Source: Eublepharis macularius
Taxonomy: Eukaryota > Chordata > Lepidosauria > Squamata > Eublepharidae
Assembly: GCF_028583425.1 (NCBI RefSeq)
Contig: NC_072799.1
Span: forward strand, 89,266,217 to 89,330,216
Direction: 5' to 3'
DNA length: 64,000 nt
Shown in pieces: positions 48,501 to 55,500 of this stretch (its first letter is position 1; each line of letters opens with the position of its first letter). The translations under genes were made by a program, and so were the position numbers. The notes beneath the pieces were generated by a model. The model was not told the origin of the DNA. It made no database searches and was given only the letters and a program-made list of their open reading frames with translations.

Positions 48501-51500
48501 ATGGAAATTGGCACAAGTGTACTATCACTACCATGGTCAAGATTGCATATCCGACCATAAAGTTTGTATTCAAAAATTTTTGGCAGTATGGACAGATTCA
48601 AGTAGATCACACCTTGCACAAATGGAAGGGCTCAATGTGCTTCTGGAAGCAATAACTGCGCCCACTTCTAAAACAAAAATGAATAAACCAGGAATAACTA
48701 CTTTTAGGGCCCATGTGTTCAATGAACAATCCCACAATTAAAACTAGCCCACTGTTGGCAGTGGATTACAAATATGGAACCATTCTCCAAACCTCCAATG
48801 CTTCTAACCAAGGTGGGAAGTTGAGAATCACCTCATCAATGATAATTTCCCTACATCAGGTCTGGGTAGCAGCACACTCCCAAATAGGGTGAACATACAA
48901 CAAAATACCCTAACCTGACTGTAATCGATGTATTGTCGAAGGCTTTCACAGCCGGAGAACGATGGTTGTTGTGGGTTTTCCGGGCTGTATTGCCGTGGTC
49001 TTGGCATTGTAGTTCCTGACGTTTCGCCAGCAGCTGTGGCTGGCATCTTCAGAGGTGTAGCACCAAAAGACAGAGATCTCTCAGTGTCACAGTGTGGAAA
49101 AGATGTTGGCAGGTCATTTGTATCTACTCAGGAGGGGTGGGGTTGAGCTGAGTCATCCTGTAAGAGTTTCCCAGGGTGTGGAGTGCTAATGGTGGGAGGC
49201 TTCACTGTATCCTGAGGAGGTTCTTTTGCATATGGATTGGTGCTTGATGTGCTAATCTTCTACAAGTGTACATCGGGACCACAAAGCGTAGCATCCAGAC
49301 AAGAATAAAAGAACATGAAAGACACTGCAGACTTGGACAACCTGAAAAATCAGCAGTGGCTGAACATAGCCTAACTCAAGCAGGGCACAGTATCTTATTC
49401 CAGGACACCAAAATACTGGACGACACTCCCAACTACTTTGTCAGACTGCACAGGGAAGCCATTGAAATTCACAAGCATAAGCGAAACTTCAACAGGAAAG
49501 AAGAAACCTTAAGAATGAACAGAGCATGGTTTCCAGTTCTGAAAAACACCAGGCTAACAAAACACTCTACACCCGACAATAGCCCTGCAGAGAAGATTAG
49601 CACATCAAGCACCAATCCATATGCAAAAGAACCTCCTCAGGATACAGTGAAGCCTCCTGCCATTAGCATTCCACACCCTGGGAAACTCTTACAGGATGAC
49701 TCAGCTCAACCCCACCCCTCCTGAGTAGATACAAATGACCTACATCTTTTCCACACTGTGACACTGAGAGATCTCTGTCTTTTGGTGCTACACCTCTGAA
49801 GATGCCAGCCACAGCTGCTGGCGAAACGTCAGGAACTACAATGCCAAGACCACGGCAATACAGCCCGGAAAACCCACAACAACCACTGACTGTAATCGTT
49901 TGCTAGTTAATTTACAAAATCTGAAATCCAGACCCCCCCTAGACTGAAATCTACATATGTTGTAAATTCTATTCCTCCCCCCTAAAACCACAATTAAACA
50001 TTTTCAAAACTCTTTTAGAGAGCAAGAGAGATCAATTATTGAAGAAAAGCAGTTAAATGTCATACTCTTGCTGTACAAGGCTGAGCTTTAACCGAGTGGC
50101 GTTCAGTTCTCTCTCCAGCTGCTGTATTTCGTGGTTTCGAGAGTTGGCCAGTTCTCTCAGCTGCCTGTCTTTCCCACGTGACTCCTACAATGAAGTATAA
50201 ATACAGAAACTATACACAAAAAGTTGAGTTTTTTATTTTATGCTACATTTCTACCCAAATAGGGTCCTCAAGGCGGCAAACATTAAAACATTAACAATTT
50301 TAAAGTAACGATTATAAATTTAAATTAAAATAAATTAAAATAGTACAAAAATTCAATTATAAAAACATACACACACAAACACAACACCAAGAACAGGGAA
50401 GAGAGCTGATATTGGGGGTGTGCCAAACAAAACAAAAAGGTTGGTGAAAAGCAGCAATAGAGGGGGCCAGAGGAATCTCCTCTGGGGAAAAGTTCCAGAG
50501 CTTTGGCACTGTGCCTGAGAAGGCCCGTTCTTGGGCTGCCACTTATCTAGCCTCAGTCGGCGAAGACACCCGAAACAGCCTTTGAAGATGATTGGAGTGA
50601 ATGGGTAGATTCAGGGCTTTTTTTCAGCTGGAACGCGGTGGAACGGAGTTCCGGAACCTCTTGAAAATGGTCACATGGCTGGTGGCCCCGCCCCCTGATC
50701 TCCAGACAGAGGGGAGTTTAGATTGAGTGGCGCGGAGGGCAATCTCAACTCCCCTCTGTCTGGAGATCAGGGGGCAGGGCCACCAGCCATGTGACCATTT
50801 TCTCCGAGGGCAACCCACTGAGTTCCACCACCTCTTTCCCCAGAAAAAAAGCCCTGGATAGATTCATACAGAAGGCAGTCCTTAAGGTATTTTGGCCCCA
50901 AGCCTTACCAAGTTTTAAAGCATGACCCTCTGGACACTGGTTTGCATGCAGGGGTTTATTAATAATCAGAAGGAGAAAATGGTATTTCTGCAGCAGGAAC
51001 AGCCTCCTTGGGTCAGATCAAGGGCTTAGACCTCTGTTGCAGCCTTTCTTGGACAGTGGCCAGATCAAGACATGTTACCTGCAGTTTATTAACGGGGCAT
51101 TCCACTTCCTGATGATCTGGATCCAGTAGTTTAAATTTTTAGGGCATCCTCAGACATAAGGTTCTAAGGGTTACCCCATGGTGACATTTCAGCATTTGAA
51201 AAATTCCCATTTTGTTAGCTCAGTAATACTTTTTGGTTATTAGGGCATCTTATGGCAAAGAGTTCACCTGAATACATGAAGCTGCCTTATACTGAATGAG
51301 GCCACTCGTCCATCAAGGTCAGTATTGGCTACTCAGACTGGCAGCTGCTCTCCTGGGTCTTAGGTGGAGGGTCTTTCACATCACCCACTATCTGGCCCCT
51401 TCAACTGGAGATGCTGGGGAATTGAACTTGGGGCCTTCCGTACACCAATCAGATGCCCTACCACTGAGCCACAGCTCCTCCCCTCCAAGGCCAGGGTTCT

Positions 51501-52485
51501 ACTATTATATATTTAATACTTCATCCTAAAGTTCTTTCATCAGCTGAAGAGTCCTAATTTTCCTAGTGTAGAGATAATTCCACACCTTTGATCTCTTCCA
51601 CTACACTTCTCTGAACCTATTTTGTATAGATAGAGAAACCAGAATTTCCATAATACTCATGGTACAGAACCTCATTGTTTGATACATGGGCATTATCATC
51701 CTGAATGCAGGCAAGGGAGCTGTCTCAATGACGTGCTCATTTTTCCACAGACTTGGAATCTTTTGATGCAGGGGAGCATTAAGTCATGCAGCTTCTCTTA
51801 TGGAAACACAGAAGCTTTCCATAAAGTAGATTACAAGTTTCCGACCGTCAAAAGCATTGACATTGGCTATACCCTGACCTAGATAGCCCAGGTGAGCCTG
51901 ATCTCATCAGATCTCAGAAGCTAAGCAGGGTCAGCCTTGGTTAATATTGGATGGGAGACCTCCAATGAAGACCGGGGCTGCAGAGGCAGGCAATTCCAAA
52001 CCACCTCTGTTAGTCTCAAGCCATTGAAAATCCTGCCAGGGGTCGCCGTAAGTCAGCTATGACTTGAGGGTACTCCCCACCACCATTATTGGCTATGAAG
52101 AACGAAAGCTTTTATTTAATAACGAGCATTCTTTGTTTTTAACACTGTATTTCCCTTAGTGATTTACTATGTTCAGAACACTGCTACAAATTACAAGTAT
52201 GAATATTACGTTAAAACCTGTATCAATTTTCAAAAAGGAGAAGAGGAAAGCACAAAATATATTTGCAAGAATGATGTCTCAGCAATGTTAATGGATTTGC
52301 TCTAAGAAGAATGGAGTCAAGACCTATGACAAAAAAAGTTAACATTCCTTAATGTCATAAGACATTCACTGATTGTTCTGTTCAAGAAAGCTTGAGGAAG
52401 ATAACCCAGCTGAGGGCAGTGGGCAGTTGTATCGGCAGGTGTATGAGACTGCATTTCAAGGTTCTAAAAGCACACGTTACAAACT

Positions 52486-52525
<40 letters not shown>

Positions 52526-55500
52526 ACCACTGCCACATGCTTGCCCTGGCCCTGTTGACCAGATGTGCTCTGGGATTTTCATCCTCAGAACTTAATTCGA
52601 GGCACATGTAGTCCCAATTCAGATTGGGACCATGCCATGCTCGAAAGGACATTTCAGCCTGCTCCCCTGCGTGACTTTCCAGGCCTTAAACTGTCCTATG
52701 TAACCCATCAATTCAATCACCTTCCCAGCAGGGAAAACTGCAGCTCCCCAGGGCCATCTCATGTTGACAGGATGACATGGGGGAAGGCACAAGCTCATGA
52801 ATTGTGGTCTCAGACCAGACTGGGCCCTGTAAATTAAGTTCCAAGCACAGACCTCCCGGCAAACATCTGGCTGCCAGGGCCAAGGCAGACACAGAGGGGC
52901 CCATGAGGACTTTATCATGTGTGATTCTCTAGTGAGAGAGAAACAGACAGACAGGGCTGTCAGCTGGCTAAAGCAACTGATGATAAGGATGTCTCTTGGC
53001 CTCCACTTGTGCTCTGCTGGTAAGTCTCAGAGAGCAGAACCACAAGTGACAAAAGGCACAGACTGGACGCTTGTCAGCTTCCCTCAAGTTTTGATGGGAA
53101 ATGTAGGCAGCTTGGCGGAATGTTGGACAAGTGACAGTTGAAAAGTCCATTGGACAGCAGTCGGAGAGCGAAGCTGCGAGACCAGGATGCCTACATTTCC
53201 CATCAAAACTTGAGGGAAGCTGACAAGTGTCCAATCTGTGCCTTTTGTCACTTGTGGTTCTGCTCAGAGTAAACCTAATACTAGGGAAACACCACAAGTC
53301 TCCAGTGCTCTCTCCTCCAAAGGAAACCAGCCCAGGAAAGCTCTGGCTCTGGAGTTTTCAAGCCCCTCGGGGAAATGAGCTGCATGTAACACTATGTCAG
53401 AATGTGATGGCTGGCTTAAAGACTGAGACACGGGGATGAAAACTAGTATCCATAAGCAAGAAACAGTTATATGCCTTGGATGCAAACCCCACCCTCCCAT
53501 GCAAAGGAACCAGGAAAGATTCACAGTTGGATCCAATAAAGCATTTCTGACTTTCTCCCCTCTTCCCTCCTCCTGCTGCCCAAAGTGCACCCCCCCAAAT
53601 GCTGTTTTTGGAAGCGGTTTGGACTTCAGTGGGAGGGGAGGGGAGGGGAGGGGAGGGGAGAAAGTCTTGCTCCATGAGCTGAAGTCCTTGCATCAGTGGA
53701 AACGCTCTGTTGGATTCAAGCCCTAAAACACTATAATGTGATACCTTGACGTGTAGATGTCACAATGGTATTTCATATTTACATTAACATTATAAGTCTC
53801 CTTCTGAACACCAGTTCAACCTGAGTGTCCATTCAAACTAGAAGAGAAAAAAGAGCAAAATACATGGTAATGCTAGATATTAAATGATGCCTCTTAAGCT
53901 TTGTGATTTGCTAGCTACAATGCAATTAAGAGCTGTTCACTGTACCTGGAAGAGAGAGGAACTTGTTTCAAAGGGCCTTCCAGGAACAGGGCTAGAAAAA
54001 CAAGTCCCCAACCATGGCAGGAGACGAGATTTGATTGTTTCCACGCCTGCATAATGTCCACCTGTGTCAATGAACAAAAAAGAAATGAACAAAAAATATA
54101 TGGTAAAATGTTTTAAATTACTGTGCACGAGTACACCATCCTCCATAGCACACTGGCCGTTTTCACACTGCTTACCAGCCATGAAACATCACGCCGAGCT
54201 CCAGGAACAACAGCGTCTTCCTGGTGTGATTTTGCGCGAGAACTACCATTCTCACACGAAATCGCACCAGCAAGACGCTCAGCGCGATGTTCCGTGGCCG
54301 GTAAGCAGTGTGAAAATGGCCACCGTGGGGAGTAGTTCAAAACTGTCAATGGATCATGTGGATGCCTGGCACCTACCAAGATTTTAAGAACTGACTCTCT
54401 ACCCCCGCCTTTGCCCATGTGGGACGCCACATGCAGAGCTTGTGCAAGAGAATACACAAAGGAATGGGGGCAGACGGCATGCCCATCAGGCTGTAGGTAC
54501 ATTGACGTTCTGGCTGGAATAACACCTCCCTCAGTCTGGCAGGCGGGAATCCCCTAACCCCGCAACACATGCGCACGAAACCCACGTATCCAGAATATGC
54601 CACAGCCTCACCTTCTTGAGCAGTTTGACTAAGGATGCTGAAGAGCTGACCCTGGATCATGGCACTCAGTTCCATGATTTCACAGCATTGGTTCAGATTC
54701 TGATCACATGAATTCATCTGCAAATCACAAACGCTTTGTTTACTCTCTCACCGTATCAACCTTCATTGCTCACGTAGCGTTGTTTAATTTTCTGTGTGCA
54801 TCACAGTCTCTAGGATCAACAAAACTACAATGTCTAAGCAATGAGGCCAAAACCAAAAATGCTGAGGAAAGTAAAATAATCATAGTAGAAAGTACCCAGG
54901 ATGTTGAGCTTGCGTCAGTAAAAACATCAGTGAGAACTTTCACACATGTCATATCAATGGGAATTCTTAGAGTGACATCCAACAAACTGTCATCTTCTGC
55001 AGATAATTTCTTTACAAACTTTACAGTTCTTTACAAACTTTATTTATTTGTCATTAAGAGATCTAGAGCCATAGAGTTAAACATAAACTAAAGTATTACT
55101 AGCAGCTACCACTGACTGTACGCAGTTAGAGGAGTGTCAGTTGACCCCTATGGCACATTTCTTCTTGATTCACATTGGCAGTTAGAACAATGATTTCATT
55201 CCATTTATTACCAGAATTGCCACTCGCGATTGCACTGGGATCGAAACCTTTGTCTACATCTACAAACTTTCAATACCCTCTCCAAACTACAGTTCCTAGG
55301 ATTTGTGGGGAAGGTGGGATAACATGAATGCTAAACTAATCTTATCTTTTAGTAAGTGTAAAATGAAGAATTATCCATAGCTTTAGAGAACACCAGGTTT
55401 TAAATCTTTGCAAATTTGTGTTTATATACCCTGCTGATTGAAATGTCCTTGCAATTGCCTATACTAGCTCACACTGTGTAAGCCGCCTTGAGTCTCTGAG

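Larger units (their letters stand above)
48928..49885. mobile_element. Second Penelope-like insertion made of two inverted arms
   Basis: Flanked by CTGACTGTAATCG at 48915-48927 and 49886-49898, an exact 13-base duplication. The left arm (to 49260, minus orientation) and right arm (plus) share the same terminal repeat. The right arm encodes, from 49266, the later part of the GIY-YIG protein ([20 protein letters not shown] then [17 protein letters not shown]), open to 49724. The 40-base tail (GTATTGTCGAAGGC...) is on the left here, opposite to the copy at 28272. Confidence 0.88.

Noticed and set aside
2316..50856. CRISPR-like array of similar repeats
   Set aside because: Copies are kilobases apart, palindromic, and flanked by target duplications, so they are transposons; this is eukaryotic DNA.
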